NCBI GenBank assembly: GCA_029204225.1 | Contig: CM055097.1 | Span: forward strand, 56,516,699 to 56,580,698 | DNA: 64,000 nt | Reading direction: 5' to 3' | Source of the DNA: Diphasiastrum complanatum | Lineage: Eukaryota; Streptophyta; Lycopodiopsida; Lycopodiales; Lycopodiaceae | Shown here: in pieces, positions 39,901 through 55,048 of the stretch | Position numbering within the stretch: position 1 is the stretch's first letter | How the letters are laid out: each line of letters begins with the position of its first letter | Made by a program: the position numbers and the translations under genes | The notes under the pieces: model-generated | What the model saw: the letters and a program-made list of their open reading frames with translations, nothing else | What the model was told of the DNA's origin: nothing | Database searches by the model: none

Positions 39901-42900
39901 TTAACCCGGCATTGCTCACACTTGGGAATGTATGCCTCCACCTAATCTTTAAACTTTGGCCAATAAAAGTTCCCCTGTACTAGATCAAGAGTCCTTTGTG
40001 TGCCTGGGTGTCCCGCATTGGGGCTGTCAAGACATTCATACAGGATTTGGGCCCTAATCTCATCAATTTCTGGCACACATACCTTTCCATTCCAAAAAAG
40101 TAACCCATTCCTAATGGAATAATCTTGTTGTATCTTATCTCGAGGAGAAATCTTGAAATCCCACTTTCCAAGTTGAATACTAGATCTAGAATTTCCTGCT
40201 AGGACATCTACCCAAATTTTACCGAAGTGCCTGTCGGGCTTACGCATATCTCTAAGGGATAGATACAAATCAGATTGGATCTCAGAAAAGCTTAACTAAT
40301 TAACCTCTCTAATCAAGCTTTTTGGTGATCAACAATAGTAAACCTAGAGCCATACAACTAATGTCTCCAGATTTTAAGAGCATCTATTATGGCCAAAAGT
40401 CCTTGTCATAGGTGGAATATCATCTTTAAGTAGGATCCAACTTGTTGCTTTCAAAAGCAACCGGTCTACCATCCTAAAATAGGACTGCCCCTACAGAAAA
40501 GTCGCTAGCATCCGTCTCAAGCACATACGGCTTGTTAGGATCGATTATGTGTAGTATTGGATCCGTAGACACACAATATTTGAGAGCTTCAAAACTTCGA
40601 TTCAACTCTTCCGTCCAGGTAACCGAAGGACTGAACTTATTGCTTGAGCTAGTTTTCTTCGCCCCTTTGAGGAGATTCGTCAAGGTAATGCAATTACCAC
40701 ATAATCCAAGATGAATCTGTGAAACACCCAATGTTCACACTTGGATTCTTTGGCATAGAGCTTCTCCTGTTCTAGTAACCTAAAGACAGTCTTGAGATGC
40801 TCCTCTAAAGTTCTATTGTAAATGGAATATCATCCAAGTAAGCTATTACGAACTTCCCCAAATACGGACGAAGAAGATCGTTCATCATTTGCTGGAAAAT
40901 CGCAAGATCCAAATGGCAAAACTAAACTTATAATGGTCGTACCTTGTCCGAAACCCAATTTTTGGCACATCCTCGGTTCGAATGTGATGCTACCCTGATC
41001 TCAAATCAATTCTAGTGAAGTACTTTGCACCATGTAATCGATCAATCAGTTCATCCATTCGAGGTAACGGGTATCGATTCTTAATAGTTAGCTTGTTTTC
41101 TTTTTCATAATCCACACAAAGACAAGGTCCTCCATCCTTTTTACTAACCAATAATACAAGTGCCCCGCAAGGGGACTTACTCGGCTTTACATGGCCCATT
41201 TTTAAATATTGTTGCAGTTGTCTATAGACTTCATCTCCTTCTTTGGTGCTCATCCTGTAAGGATACAAGGATACAGGGGAGCTACAAGGGATAAGTTCTA
41301 TACCATGGTCCACACCCTTAGAGGGGGGAAGACCCGATAGGCTTACAAGGTATGCACATTTCTTGCCTTGCAAGACCATTGATAGTGTAGCACCAATAGT
41401 GCAAATATTTTTAAAGAATGTCTTCAAGTTACATGGAATACCAAAGGAGATAGCGAGTGACAGGGTACATTATACAGTGGCAACAGTATCCCTATCTCTA
41501 TAATTAACCGGATCAATATGGCTCTAGCCTCTAGGCAATGTTATTTTTGCCTCTTTTTAGTTTATCAATATGTTGTTCTTCTAATGCATTCATTGATGGT
41601 TTCCGAGTTCATTTAATACTAACTAAACTATCAAAAAAAAAAATTGGCCATTAGTCTTTTTTTAACCAAAAAAAATAAAAAATAAAAAATACTATTGCAA
41701 TCCTGGTCGCGGATTGTTGATGTTCCAGAACATATTTGCAGTGGATTTGGTTCCATCATCTAAATTCCATGCAATATTACCAACAAATGTTTGAAACATT
41801 GGAAATGTTTGAGTTTCAAACATCATGTTTAAAGCTTCAATTTTCAAACATTTCAACATGTTGTGATGAATGAGCCTAGTTGACTCACTTTTGAACCCTA
41901 TACTTTAAGTTTGGGCCCCTTTGGCCACCTGTTAAGGCCAAGGGGCCAAAAACATAACCACTTTGAAAAATGGATACATTTGATTACAAGTTAAAACATT
42001 ATTATTGACGATCGAGATTTGTTCGCCAACAAATCATGGTTCGTGGAAACTATAACTTGGATGTTGTGTTGGCTGGAAAAAATTTTGCTGATCATGGATG
42101 TTTGATCAAGGGGGTCCGTTGGAGAGATAATTTTGGTAGCCATATCCATGCTGACTTCAAGCTCTCTACTAATAATAAGTTGTCTATTAAATGTCAAATT
42201 CATAATGTTCTAAGTAAAGTATGATACGTTTTAATGTGGGTGCAAAGTACCACGAATGATCTTGTGGTTTTCTAGAGAAGTCTGTTTCACAATTCTGAAA
42301 GAAGTTGACAACAATCCACATCCTACAATGTGTTGTGCACATTAGTTAGGGGTGATACTAATAGCACAGTTTCAATCATTCTTAGATCTCATCCCTAGGG
42401 CTAAATATGAATTGGCATTTGTTAGTGGACGATTACCTCACCAAAAGGTCAATATGGAGGTAGATGTTTGACATAGCCTGATGTTTAAATCTTAGTGTAA
42501 GGATAGACGTCAGTGGCTGTCATTGCTTAGAAGAAGTCACTAGTAAAACTCATTTTTTGAAATCCAAAGCATTTGAAGTATGCCAAGAGAATTGTGAGAC
42601 CGTAAGGGATACCTCATTTGAAGTATGAGCAGTTGGTTGGGTGGTCACCCTAAAAATGGAGTAATGTAGTACTTGAAATTGATCTTTTTTTAAATCATTT
42701 TAATTTCTTTTGTGATCATCATGACTTGTGCTAAGAAGTGGTAGAATCTTCAAACATCCTTCTACATTACTTGCCTTGTAGAAATAGGTGCATTACTTGG
42801 TGCAAAGCAATGAATTGAACTTTGGCATACCCTACATAGTACATCTTGCAAAGGGTCAATCCTAAGTAGCTTGTTTCTTGTTTACAATCAGTTCACAATC

Positions 42901-45900
42901 AAATCATTGATCAATAGCATTCTTGCTATGTTGATAGTAATGGTGAAAGTTTGATTTGTGTGAAAGTAAGATGATTGAAATTGATCTTGTCTCAGTTGAA
43001 AAAACATTGTGCAGATGAAAAATGGATAGTAACTACTTTATACTAATTAAATTCCTAGCCAATAGATTGTCCTGGAAAAAATGTTGAGACAATACCTGAA
43101 TGATTCGCTTCCAATCATGGCTGCCTTGAAGCGTCTTCAAAGCCTTTTTGACCGTAATCAAAGGAAATTCCAACTCCCATGCAATCCATGCATCCAAAGC
43201 ACCGTAAACTTCTTCTTTCACGTTTGACAAAGAGTTTATCTATACACAAGCCAATTATAGAGCGTATTCGTATAAACTTCAAACTAGCTCTTTTGCTCAA
43301 ACATAAATGCAATACCCCCTCGTAGGTAGCCAAAAAAGCTAATTTATGGCTAAAGTGTAATGTATGTAGCTTTATTGAACAAATGAAAGCTCATCTAAAT
43401 ACTGCCCAGGATATCAATTATCATACTCACATGACAACAAGATACATAATTGCACTAGGTGCTCTGAAACACCTTCCAGAATCTGTCCCAGAACTTTGTT
43501 TTTCTTTTCTTTGTTCAATATGGGGTTCAAAATGCAGATTTGAACACAGTCCGCCTAATGGTGACTTTTCGGAAAAATTAAAACTAAAAAAATTTAGGCA
43601 CTGCAGACCCTATAATTCCAAATACTATGCACATTGTATAGTCGCCAATGAAATTGTTGGAAAGCCAGTGATAATGCTGGAAAACTGCTTCTATGTCCAA
43701 ATTTTTTATGGATTGTAAAACCCTAGTTTCTGTGTTCGGGAAAGCCAGCAAGGTATAGAAATGGAATAGGCATCTTTTCCCATAAACCAGTATCATGAAA
43801 TTCTTAGAGGGTTTTTTATAATGCCATTTTAACCCTTGTGTAATAGTCCTTAGCAAACCAGGAAAGCCGGCAAAGTATAGGAATGGAACCAGCACTTCTT
43901 TTGTTTTTAAGTGTTTTGGGTGGTCCTTAAGTGTTTACAAAAAAATTAGAACTTTAAAAATTTTGGTTTTTCATGGCAAAAATCTGCATATATATAATAT
44001 AAATAGTAAAAAACAAAAGAATAATGATAACAGGTTTCTGCTGTCCAGAAAGCAGAGTTCCGCTGCATCTATGCCACGATACAGCTTCCATAAACCTTCA
44101 AATTCAAACACAGAGAGACATAAACTCACATCTTGCAAAAGATCTTTTTAAACCTGAAAGCATACATGCCACTTTCAAATGTCTCCCTTTGGTAAAAGCT
44201 TACTAGGGTTATGAGCTTTGTAGACTTTGCTATGGTGCCCTTTCTCGTCTTTGTCTTCCAAACACGTCGTGTTTTGGGTCGCTCTCCCCCACCAAAGCAA
44301 ACCTGACAAGAGAAGGGACGTTCGATAAAAAATTAGATCTGGTACATACAAATAGCACAAGTAGAGCATAACTCAAGTTGCCAAAAGGTCCATAAGCTAA
44401 TCAATCAAGATCTTATCAATGCTCTAACATAAAACTACCAAAACGACATCGTAAGGCCTCCCTAGCCAGCCGTAAAGAGGCCTTACGATGTAGAGCCAAA
44501 CTACGGGGTACCACTATATACATGGATGATGATCTCACCTATATCCAGGTGGAGGAGAGGCGTAAGGCCTTTCAAGAAGCTAGGGAGCCATGCATACGCA
44601 TTATATACAGAGATGGATGGGTGCGCCGTTTGGATAGCGCTCGTGATGGTTCCCATAGTTAGGGATTTGGGGTGCCCGGGGTTGGGAGCACCCCGGGGCC
44701 CCATCCACACCACCTTCGGATTGGAGTGTGGAATTGTGCGGGCATATATTCATCTTCTACTTCAGGAAGGGGACCTTGTTGATTTTATTACAGGCAGAGA
44801 TATTATTCTTCATGGAGACACACGAGAGCCAATAGCGCGGACTTCCTTCTTTTCCTCAATACAGATGGGACTCAGTATTCCAACGAGAAACTAGATTTGC
44901 CAGTGGTCGAGGTTCAGGTGGGGTCGCCTGTGTAGGAAAGCAAGAGACAAGTCACCAAGATCTAGTTATCAATCAATCTCCACAAGAAACAAGAGAGAAG
45001 AGGCTGGGCGCCCAACTCTAAGAGAGAGAGAGAGAGAAAACAGCAACAAGAGCAATGGAGAGCCAAACTGTATAAAATGGAATACACTATGAGCATCTAA
45101 GTACTCTACCTGGATGTGACCAAATGCCACCAAACCCTAAGGTTAAGCACTTACTAAATGAAGGGCACCCCCAAAAGTCAAGATAGGGCCCCTAAACAAA
45201 ATTAGACCCCTAAGGACCCACGAGTCTAAACATGACCAAAATTGGGTCCAACTGAACTAAGACAAACTTAAGATGGCCTAAATAACTAAATACCCATGGT
45301 TACACAAATCTCGACCTTTTGGGTCAAAGTAACCTATGGATTAACTTCAGCATAGTCATTTATTTCTAACACCCTCCTTAAATGACAATGCAAAAACTGA
45401 AATCTTCACTATGTAACAAAACCAACACGTGGTATCAAATTTAAAACTTTGCATAAAGCTTCAAATCTGACTCTAGGCAACGCCTTAGTGAAGAGGTCCG
45501 CAATATTATCCTCCGTAGGACAATATTCAAGTAAAATGTCGCCATCATGAAGTCTCTCCCGAACAAAGTGATAATGGATCTCGATGTGCTTCGTCCTCGC
45601 ATGAAAAACAGGATTCCGTGCAATGGCAATAGCACTTTGACTATCACTCAAGATAAGAGTGGTTGAGGGCTCGCCAAACTTCATGTCAATAAGTAGTCTT
45701 CTCAGCCATGACATGGTACTTGCATCCATTAAGAAAATGAAGTCCCACAAGGCCAGAGATATTGAAGATCTTGAGTCTGAACTCCTTTCTCATGCCTCCG
45801 ACTTACTCGCTCCCACCATAGCCACCCTTCTTGACTCCGTTGTTGTTTCTGATTTCCCATCGTCCTGGTGCACTAACATTATCCACCCCATCCATAAGAA

Positions 45901-48900
45901 TGGTGACCCCATGATTCCGAGTAACTACCGCACCATTATGATTGGACATGTCCTGGCAAAGCTATATGGTACTATACTTCAGTCTGTTGTGAGCTCAGAG
46001 GCGGAGACTAGGAGACTACATGCTATGGGTCAGGCGGGTTTTCAAGCCCATCACTCTACCACAGATCACGTCTTCACACTATGGGCCTTGATTGAGGAGG
46101 CTAAGCATAGGAGAGAGAGGGTTTACTGCTGTTTTGTGGACTTCAGGAAAGCCTTTGATTCCGAGACCTCGGCTTCTCCACCGACATCATTCTTGTTGTG
46201 ATGGCACTTTATGAGCGTGTCCAAGGATGTTTCCGGCATAGCAATGGCTTATCCGATCACATTTGGAGCACTATTGGGGTAAAGCAAGGTTGCTCCCTCT
46301 CACCAGTCCTCTTTGGCTTGTATATTGATGAGTTGGAGAGAGTCATTACACAGTGCAGTGGCGCTGGTTGCAAGATTGGGGATATCTTGATTGCTATCCT
46401 CCTTTATGCCGATGATGTGGTACTGGTCTCACCTACCAGAGAGGGTCTACAGCGACAGTTGGATTGCCTACAGGAGTTCTGCACCAGATGGGGCCTAGGG
46501 GTGAACATTGGGAAGACCAAGGTCATGGTCTTCAACGCTTCTCGAGCATTCGTGCAGCGACAGGAGCTTACTCTTGATGGACAGGTTCTAGAGGTGGTCG
46601 CCTCATATACATACCTAGGGATCCTTTTCTCGGGTCCTACTTTTAGAATGAGACAGGCCGCTACCACCCGACTGGGTAAGGGACATGCCTCCCTTGTTCA
46701 GCTAGAGAGATATTGCTTCCGGAAGTCCATTCATGATGCTCGCAGCAAGTGTCGTCTCTTTGATACCATTGTCACCCCGACGACTCTTTATGCGGCAGAG
46801 GCATGGTGTACAGGTCTCCCATCTTCACACTGGGCTAGTCTTTCACGGTTACAGACCACCATGCTAGCTCGGCTGATCCGAGCGAAGCCTCCTGTACCAC
46901 ATGAGATTCTCCTGGCCGAGTTTGTTGTTCCACCTATACAGATCGAGGCAGCTCTTCAGCTCATTACCTACATACACAGGGTCCAGGCGTTACCAGATAT
47001 AGACAGACGATACATACAGATTGCGCTATCCTCCTCACAAAGTCTTCATGGTCAAGGCTACAGATTATCATGGTTCTCTCAGGCATCACACCTCCTACTA
47101 GAGTCATTTGGTATCTCCATCACAGCGCTTCCCTCAGGAACCCATGAGTATATCAGACAATTCCTCTATCGCGCATATCTAGAGCGGACCTGGCGTAACT
47201 AGTTAGGGGTTAAGCCAGCTTTCTACCAGACTCATTTTTTGGAGCTAGATACATCAGGGACCCCGGTCATGCCACGCTACTTGGACTCGGGTCTATCACA
47301 TTGCCCTAGATTCACTTTGGGAGTCGTCCATCAGCTAGCTATTGAGACTGGGAAATTTTATGGTATTCCTAGAGAGGAGCGGATTTGCCAGTTATGCTCT
47401 TTAGGTGAGGTGGAGTCTGAGGAGCATTTTATCTTTAGATGCCCTGTATACTATGAGATCAGAGGGCGATATCATTGCTTATTCCGAGACATGCCACTCT
47501 ACGCTCTCTCATAGCCCATGAGGACCCATGATGTGTCGCTCTGATGATACGCGAGATGTTCATATTACGGAGAGATCTATCCGGGACATCCCAGCATTTT
47601 ACCTCACAGCCATTGATCACTTCCTTCTTTACTAGGCGGAGATCACATGATTTAGTGCATGAGGATGAGGATTATGACGACGATGAGGATGATAGCCGCC
47701 TACATGCCTGTAATAGATCCTAACACCACAGTAGGGCAAACACTAACTGATCCACCCAACCTTGCCTACTCCCTGATATAGAGTAAGCCCCTCCTAGCCC
47801 AGTGTGAGGACTGGTAGCATGCTACTGCCAAGTGTCGGCCACGTGGCACTGACGTGGCCGACTGCACGTCGGGACCCAACTGGGGGCCCTATCCTGCTGA
47901 CTGGGTCCCTAGGCTGTGTTAGGCCCGCCATGGCTATGGACCGTGCTGGGGCACACTACTCACACTGTCTTGCCCTGTTGGTCATGTACGCTGGACACGA
48001 CCCTGACTGTGGTATCTGACCTATCTGTGTTCTCTAGGGTTCGACACTGGTTACGAGCTCGTAACACTCCCTCCCCCTTAAGAACCGTCTTGGTCCTCTA
48101 AGACAAAGTCTGGAAAAATCTTGCGAAGGACGTTGCCTCTTTCCCAAGTGGCATTCTTAACAGGCTGATCATTCTACTTAACCAGATATTCTCGGTATAG
48201 AGTATGACGAGTCTGCGTCTCTCTACTATCAAAAATCTCCTCTGGTTCATGTGGAGGTTGTTGAGGATCCAATGGGAGAATTAGAACACTGTCCCCTACC
48301 AGATTATCTGATCTGGTTAAGGCTTTTCGTAACTGACTTACATGAAAGACTGGAAAAACCTTACTGCTGTGTGGGAGTTCTAGTTCATAGGTGACCTCGC
48401 CTAGTCTCCTACTGATGGTAAAGGGACCACAATACCTTGGAGACAACTTAGCACACACTCCTGATTTGAGGGTTTTAGAGTCAACTGGGACTCTCAAGTA
48501 GACTTTCTCACCAGTGGAGAACTGCACATCCTGTCTGTGTGGATCTGCATAATGCCTGGCTCGATCCTGGGATTGTCTAATGCTACTCTTAGCATGTTCT
48601 ATCATCTGGTTTAGGTCTTCTAAAAAGTTTCTGACTGCTTCAACTTTTTCTTGTTTAAACCCTACAGCTGTGGGTGAGCGTGGCTGAAAACCGTACATCA
48701 GCATAAATGGGCTGTATCCCGTAGCTGAATGTTTGGTACTGTTGTAAGCAAACTCTAATATCGAGAGATACTCCTCCCAATTAGTCTGCTTCTTGCTGAC
48801 GTATGCACGAAGCATATCCTCCAGCACTTGATTTACCCTTTCTGTTTGACCGTCCGTCTGTGGATGGTCGGTGGTACTCATATCAAGTTTAGTATGGAGA

Positions 48901-51900
48901 TGATGGAATACTGCCCTCCAAAAATTTCCAGTAAACTTACTGTCCCGGTCGCTGACTATGCCGGAAGGTAGACCGTATGATTTAAATAGCCCGTCTACAA
49001 ACAACCTGGCTAACTCTGGAGCTCTAACGGTTGTTTTGGTTGGAATAAAATGAGCCATTTTGGTCAGACGGTCAACTGTGACCCATATAGCGTCATTACC
49101 CTTTTGGGTTTTAGGCAGGCCTACTATAAAATCCATGGAGATACTCTCCCATTTACCAGCTGGTATTTCTAAGGGATGCAACAACCCTCCTGCCTTTAAA
49201 CGCTCTGCTTTATTTACTTGACATTTCTGGCAACTGGTTACATACTGGTGGACGTCCTTTTTCATACTGGGCCAGAAAAATTGCCTACGAAGAAGCTCAT
49301 AGGTCTTCTGTATGCCTGGGTGTCCCGCGCTAGGATTGTCATGACATTCATATAGGACCTGCTGCCTATAATCCTTCGAGTTGGGGACACATACTCTATC
49401 TCTATAGAGCAAGTACTCATCCTGAATGGAATATTGTTTCCATTTGCATCCTTGAGTCAACTGACCCTCAACCACTAGGGTTTGCTTGGGTAATACAGGC
49501 TCAGAATCCTCAACGTCATCTGACGACGTATACTCGGACTCATCATCATCCTCAACGGAAGCTGCCGTATTCTTGGATGAATTGGCACCAGCCCCGGGAA
49601 CTGGTTCTGGAGTCTGTAACTGTCTGTTCTGGACTGAGTTCCAGATAATAGAGAAGAATGCATCATGCTGGCATTTCCCTCTCAAGGACTCGAGTAACTC
49701 ATTACGAATCTGAGTAAAACTCAGCTCGTTTATCATAGGCATTCTTCTAAGGGCATCTGCTACTGTATTGAATTTTCCACGCCTATATCTGATAGACATG
49801 TCAAACTCTTGCATCAACTCTGCCCAACGAGCTTTCCGACCTCTAAGCTCAGGTTGATTGCAAAGGTATCTGAGACTCTCATGGTCTGTCAGGACCTCAA
49901 AGTTGGCACCATACAAATAATGCCTCCAAGTCTTAAGGGCATGGACTATAGAAAAGAGTTCCTTTTCATAGGCACTGTACCTAGTCTGAGCTGGCTCGAG
50001 TTTTTTACTCTCGAACGCAACTGGTCGTCCACCCTGAGTTAGCACAGCACCTACTGCAAAGTCGCTAGCATCTGTTTCGACCACAAATGGTTGATTGGGG
50101 TCGACGACTTTTAAAACTGGTGCTGTAGCTAAGGCTGTTTTGAGAGCATCAAAGCTCTCCTGTTGTGCGGACTCCCAAATGAACTCCTTTCCCTTCCCCT
50201 TAAGAAGATTTGTCATAGGGACTGCTATCTGAGCATATTTCTTGACAAATGGTCTGTAATATCCCGCCAGACCAAGAAAGATTTGAAGTTCCAAAATATT
50301 CTGAGGTCTCAGCCAACTGAGTATGGCTTTAACCTTATTTGGGTCCATCTTAATCCCATCTGAAGAGATAATGTGACCCAAATATGCTACTTCTTCAACG
50401 AAGAATTCACACTTGGATTGTTTAGCATAAAGCTTATGCTTTCTGAGCAGTCGAAACACCTTTCTGAGGTGTTTTAGATGCTCCTTCCTCGTTTTGCTGT
50501 AGACGAGGATGTCATCTAAAAATACGACTACAAACTTACCCAAGTATGGTCTGAGGACACTGTTCATCAAGGTCATAAAGGTAGCTGGAGCATTTGTGAG
50601 CCCAAATGGCATCACCTTAAACTCATAATGACCGTGACGAGTCCTAAAAGCTGTTTTCGAGACATCTTCCGATTTTATACGGACTTGATGGCCGATCTGA
50701 GGTCTATTTTGCTGAAAAACTTAGCCCCGTCAAGTTGATCAAACAACTCGTCTGCCCGAGGCATAGGGTATTTATTCTTAATTGTGACTTTATTGAGGGC
50801 TCTGTAATCTACGCAAAGACGCATAGACCCCTCTTTCTTTTTCACCAATAGGACTGGTGAAGCCCATGGTGAACTACTGGTCTGAATTTGGCCTTTTCCA
50901 AGATAGTCTGTTAACTGCCTAGTTATTTCTTCATCCTCTGTTCGGCTGACCCGATACGGAGGTTTAGAAACAGGTGCTGTACCTGGTACTAGGTTTATTA
51001 CATGATCTACCTCTCTGCTAGGTGGTAAACCATGTGGCAAATCTTCAGGAAAAACATCTTTAAATTTAGACAATAAAGTTTCTAATTTACTGATTTTTTG
51101 CTGAATAGAACTGAAAATAGAAACTTCAGGAATGAACTGAAAGTCACATAAGAATACCTGATGGTCTTCGTCTCCGATTAGCTGACAGAGTTCTGAACTG
51201 CAGACCATAGGACTGTTAGGAACATCATGCTCCCCATGCAACTGGATCTCTCGGCCTTTATGCTGAAAGCTGAGGGTGTTCTCCTGATAGTTTCTGTGGA
51301 GGGAAGGTCCTAAACTATAGAGCCGATCTCTCCCAAGAACAATGTATGTTCGATCCAGGTGCATTATCTGAAAGTTTATTTCATCTTGGTACCCCTGAAT
51401 ACCAAGATTTAACTTGCTTACCATAGTTTCCCATATTTTTTTATCTTCACCCTTAGCAAATGAAACTATGTACCTATGCTGACTAGGTACTTCTGGTAGT
51501 TTAAGCTTTTTAACCAGGGTGTGGTTGATGAAATTATGGGTTGCCCCATCATCAACCATGACTCTTACTGACTGGTTATCAACTTTCCCATGCATACGTA
51601 CTAGGTCATGCGGCCCAAAGCTGAAGGATCTCGCTAGCATTGCAGAGGTCAGCTGGCAACAGTGTTCATGATCTTCATGATACACTTTGATCTCCGAAGC
51701 TGCCGAGTCACTGGGGAAACATACAGTCTGAACAAGATGAACTTGTTTTTTATCTTTCTTATCTTTTTTAGTGAAAGGCCCCTTGGGACACTGTCTGACT
51801 GTGTGTCCCTTGCCCATACACACAAAGCACAAACGTTCTTGTTTGGCTTTCTCAAAATCATCTGGTTTTAAGGGCTGTATGAGTGAAGGGCGTTTCTGAG

Positions 51901-54526
51901 GAGCTTCACTTTTAAATTTGTCTTTTTTCTTTCTTTTTAAAAATTTCTTTTTAAATTGAAAGTCTTTCTGAGGAAGCTGCTCAGAAAGTGGTTGCTGTCT
52001 GGCTCTCTTCCTACCCACTGAATCATCATAGATTTGAGCATATTTGAGAGCTTGCTCAAGGGTAGTAGGCGAGTTTCTCTGGACCTCTACTTTATATTCA
52101 TCTTTGAGGCCACGGACAAATCCCCTGATTTTCTGATAGTCATCCATATTTTTAATCTTTAAAATTGCTTCTCGATACTGCGAGATAAATTGGATGAGGG
52201 ATTTATCCATTACTGTTCTTTCCCAGGCTTCCCAGGCTCTATCCAGTTCATTTTCTGGTAGGAATTCTCTTAGGAAAGCTTCTTCAAAAGCTTTCCATGA
52301 CCGGGGAGTCTGCCCAGTCTCTTGGAGATTTAACCACCACTTATAGGCCATAGGCCCTAAGGAAAGACTGGCCTCAATTGCTTGCAAATGGTCAGGGGTC
52401 TGTTTAAGAGCATGAATGTTCTTCCATTTGCTGAGGAAGGTTTGTAGAATATCTGCATTTCTATCCTTCTCTTCCCCATTAAAAGTAGGAGGCTTTAAAT
52501 CTTTAAAAACACTGGGGTGAGACCGTAAAGTCTCACCCGAAACTGATGGAAGTGGAGAAGGGGATAACTGAGAAGTGGAGGGAAGGCTTCCTTTCGCGGA
52601 ACTCAAAATCAAGTTTTTGAGTTCAGCGAACGAGTCGTCCACACTGGACTTGAAATTGGCTAATGCCAACTTCAGTTCATCCACTTCTGTTACCAATTGG
52701 AGGAACTGCTCCTTGGTAACCAGTTCGTCGAGTTCTTCGGCAAACTGTTCCTGTTCTTCTACTTCCATGGGTTCCTTCCCTTTTCTGTAAGCCAAGGCTT
52801 CTGTTTCAAGTTCGTCGAAGCCTCTCTCCGGGGGTTGATCAGGTCCCTGAGGAGTGGTCATTTTCGGAACTGAAAGAGAGCTACCTTAACTTCTGAAGGA
52901 AAAAAAAGTCTAAAAGACTAATTTACAACTGTACAAGGGAAAGGAAACTTAGCTCTTTCTGAGAACTGTACTTCCACAGAGAGAATACAGAAAAGCCCTT
53001 CTCAGCTTCTTTCTCAATCTGATTTGAGGTTGGAAAATGTGCAACAAGATCTGAAACTTTTGCTATCCCCCCTCGCTGGTCTGACAGCATCTCAATTTGT
53101 CCACAAAATGGCAAATCTGAAGTCCAAAAACCCTTCTGAATTCTGAAATTTCAGAAGTCTCCTACTCGCTGATCTGGTAGGAATCCTCTTGCTCCAAATC
53201 TCTGACGTTGGGGCCCAAAAACTTGTCCAAAAACCAGATTTTCAGAAGCACTGGCAGCGCTGGCCCTGCTCCTCTTTTTTGGCTTCAAACTCGCTGAGAA
53301 CCAGTAACTTTTTCCCCGGAAATCAGATGCAGGTCTCTGACTGTACAGCGATGGAGGTGCTGGCTTCTTCCTACTCTAATTTCGCTGGGAAAACTATAGA
53401 GAATCCTCTGAACTCAGTGAGAAACAGCTGTTTTTCCCAGCGAGTTACCTACACTTGGAATCTGACTCCTTGCTACTGTGATTTCTCAGTGAAAATCAGA
53501 AGTTTGAAGGCTGCTCCTACAGCGATCCTCCTCTATTCCTCTCTGAGAATCTGAGAAACACTTCCTATCTTCTGATAGCTTTCTCTACTGCTGCTCCTAA
53601 CTCCCTAGGATGGAGATGGCTCTGATACCAGTGTAATAGATCCTAACACCACAGTAGGGCAAACACTAACTGATCCACCCAACCTTGCCTACTCCCTGAT
53701 ATAGAGTAAGCCCCTCCTAGCCCAGTGTGAGGACTGGTAGCATGCTACTGCCAAGTGTCAGCCACGTGGCCGACTGCACGTCGGGACCCAACTGGGGGCC
53801 CTATCCTGCTGACAGGGTCCCTAGGCTGTGTTAGGCCCGCCATGGCTATGGACCGTGCTGGGGCACACTACTCACACTGTCTTGCCCTGTTGGTCATGTA
53901 CGCTGGACACGACCCTGACTGTGGTATCTGACCTATCTGTGTTCTCTAGGGTTCGGCACTGGTTACGAGCTCGTAACAATGCCCATAGAGATCAGAGATA
54001 GTGTACTTCCCAACATCAGGTTATCACCAGGATCACTAGAGATTCCACACAGAGACGTGCTACTACACATGCCCGTGCTCGTACTCATCTCAGATCATGT
54101 CCTAGAGATGGTGAAGATGATGATGATGTTGCTGCTACTGAAGAAGGATGTAATACGAGCTGCAATAGGGTAGGACTGGGATGTCGAGAGTGGGAAAGAC
54201 CTCTCCTCATGCAAGGACGAGCATATCTAACTGTATGGTACTGCTGGGAGGTGCACCATCTTTGAGCTCTATGGGAGGTCATATCATCATCATCTCATCA
54301 TCCTTTGAATCTGAGTCAGGTCATGGTTGCTGTATGGAGAAAAAAAGGAAGTGATATGAAGTTGTGTGTTTGGAGTGCTCAGGTGAAAGGACTGGAGATC
54401 TCGTCGTAGTAGAAGCATCTCTCGTATCATAAGTACAACGCAAAATGGATCCTCATAGGTAACAAGAGAGCGCAAAGTGTATCTTTGAATAAACAGTAGT
54501 AACGCCCTTTTATCTCATAATATGCT

Positions 54527-54594
<68 letters not shown>

Positions 54595-55048
54595 TATTAA
54601 TGTCTTTTCCATGCTATAAGACTAATGAAGTACATGTCAAGTATGTGGTAACCATGGGAGCGTATAAAAACGTCTCCAAAACTGCAAAAGAAAAACATCT
54701 AGTACAAATTAAGACAGACACGAATATGAGAGTATGTGCGCATAATAGTCCTATGTATCCATGTGAAGATGTCAGGACTGTGCTGAAGCTGCTGCTGCTG
54801 TAGAAAGATGTAATGCGAGCTGCAGCACTAGAAGGCACTGGAGCCTGATGGCGTTACCACCATACATATCTATTTCTTGTATTTCATACATGTACTATTT
54901 CTTATTAGTGGTATTTGTACTTAACTTTATATTAGACGCATTTTCTTTTATGGATTCGGAGACGTTTTCATACGCTCCCACTTGTTCCATACATTTGATA
55001 TGTACTTATGAGTCTTATATGCCTTTGGCATGGAAAAAGACATTAATA

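Larger units (their letters stand above)
47709..53978 (-). mobile_element. Full-length Ty3/gypsy chromovirus, young insertion
   Basis: Bounded by LTRs 47709-48066 and 53632-53978 that differ by only three substitutions and one 11-bp indel, both with TGT...ACA ends, and flanked by a perfect 5-bp target duplication ATGCC (47704-47708 and 53979-53983). Initiator-Met primer site TGGTATCAGAGCC on the minus strand at 53618-53630; polypurine tract GGGGGAGGGAG at 48067-48077. It is inserted in LINE-A and lies in the same sense as the PPR gene. Confidence 0.95.

Noticed and set aside
44175-44369. 64-codon minus-strand frame over PPR exon 3
   Set aside because: Wrong frame; the correct frame gives RRVWKT and fits the gene.
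49475-49713. Short frames overlapping the chromovirus acidic spacer
   Set aside because: Shadows of the polyprotein in other frames.
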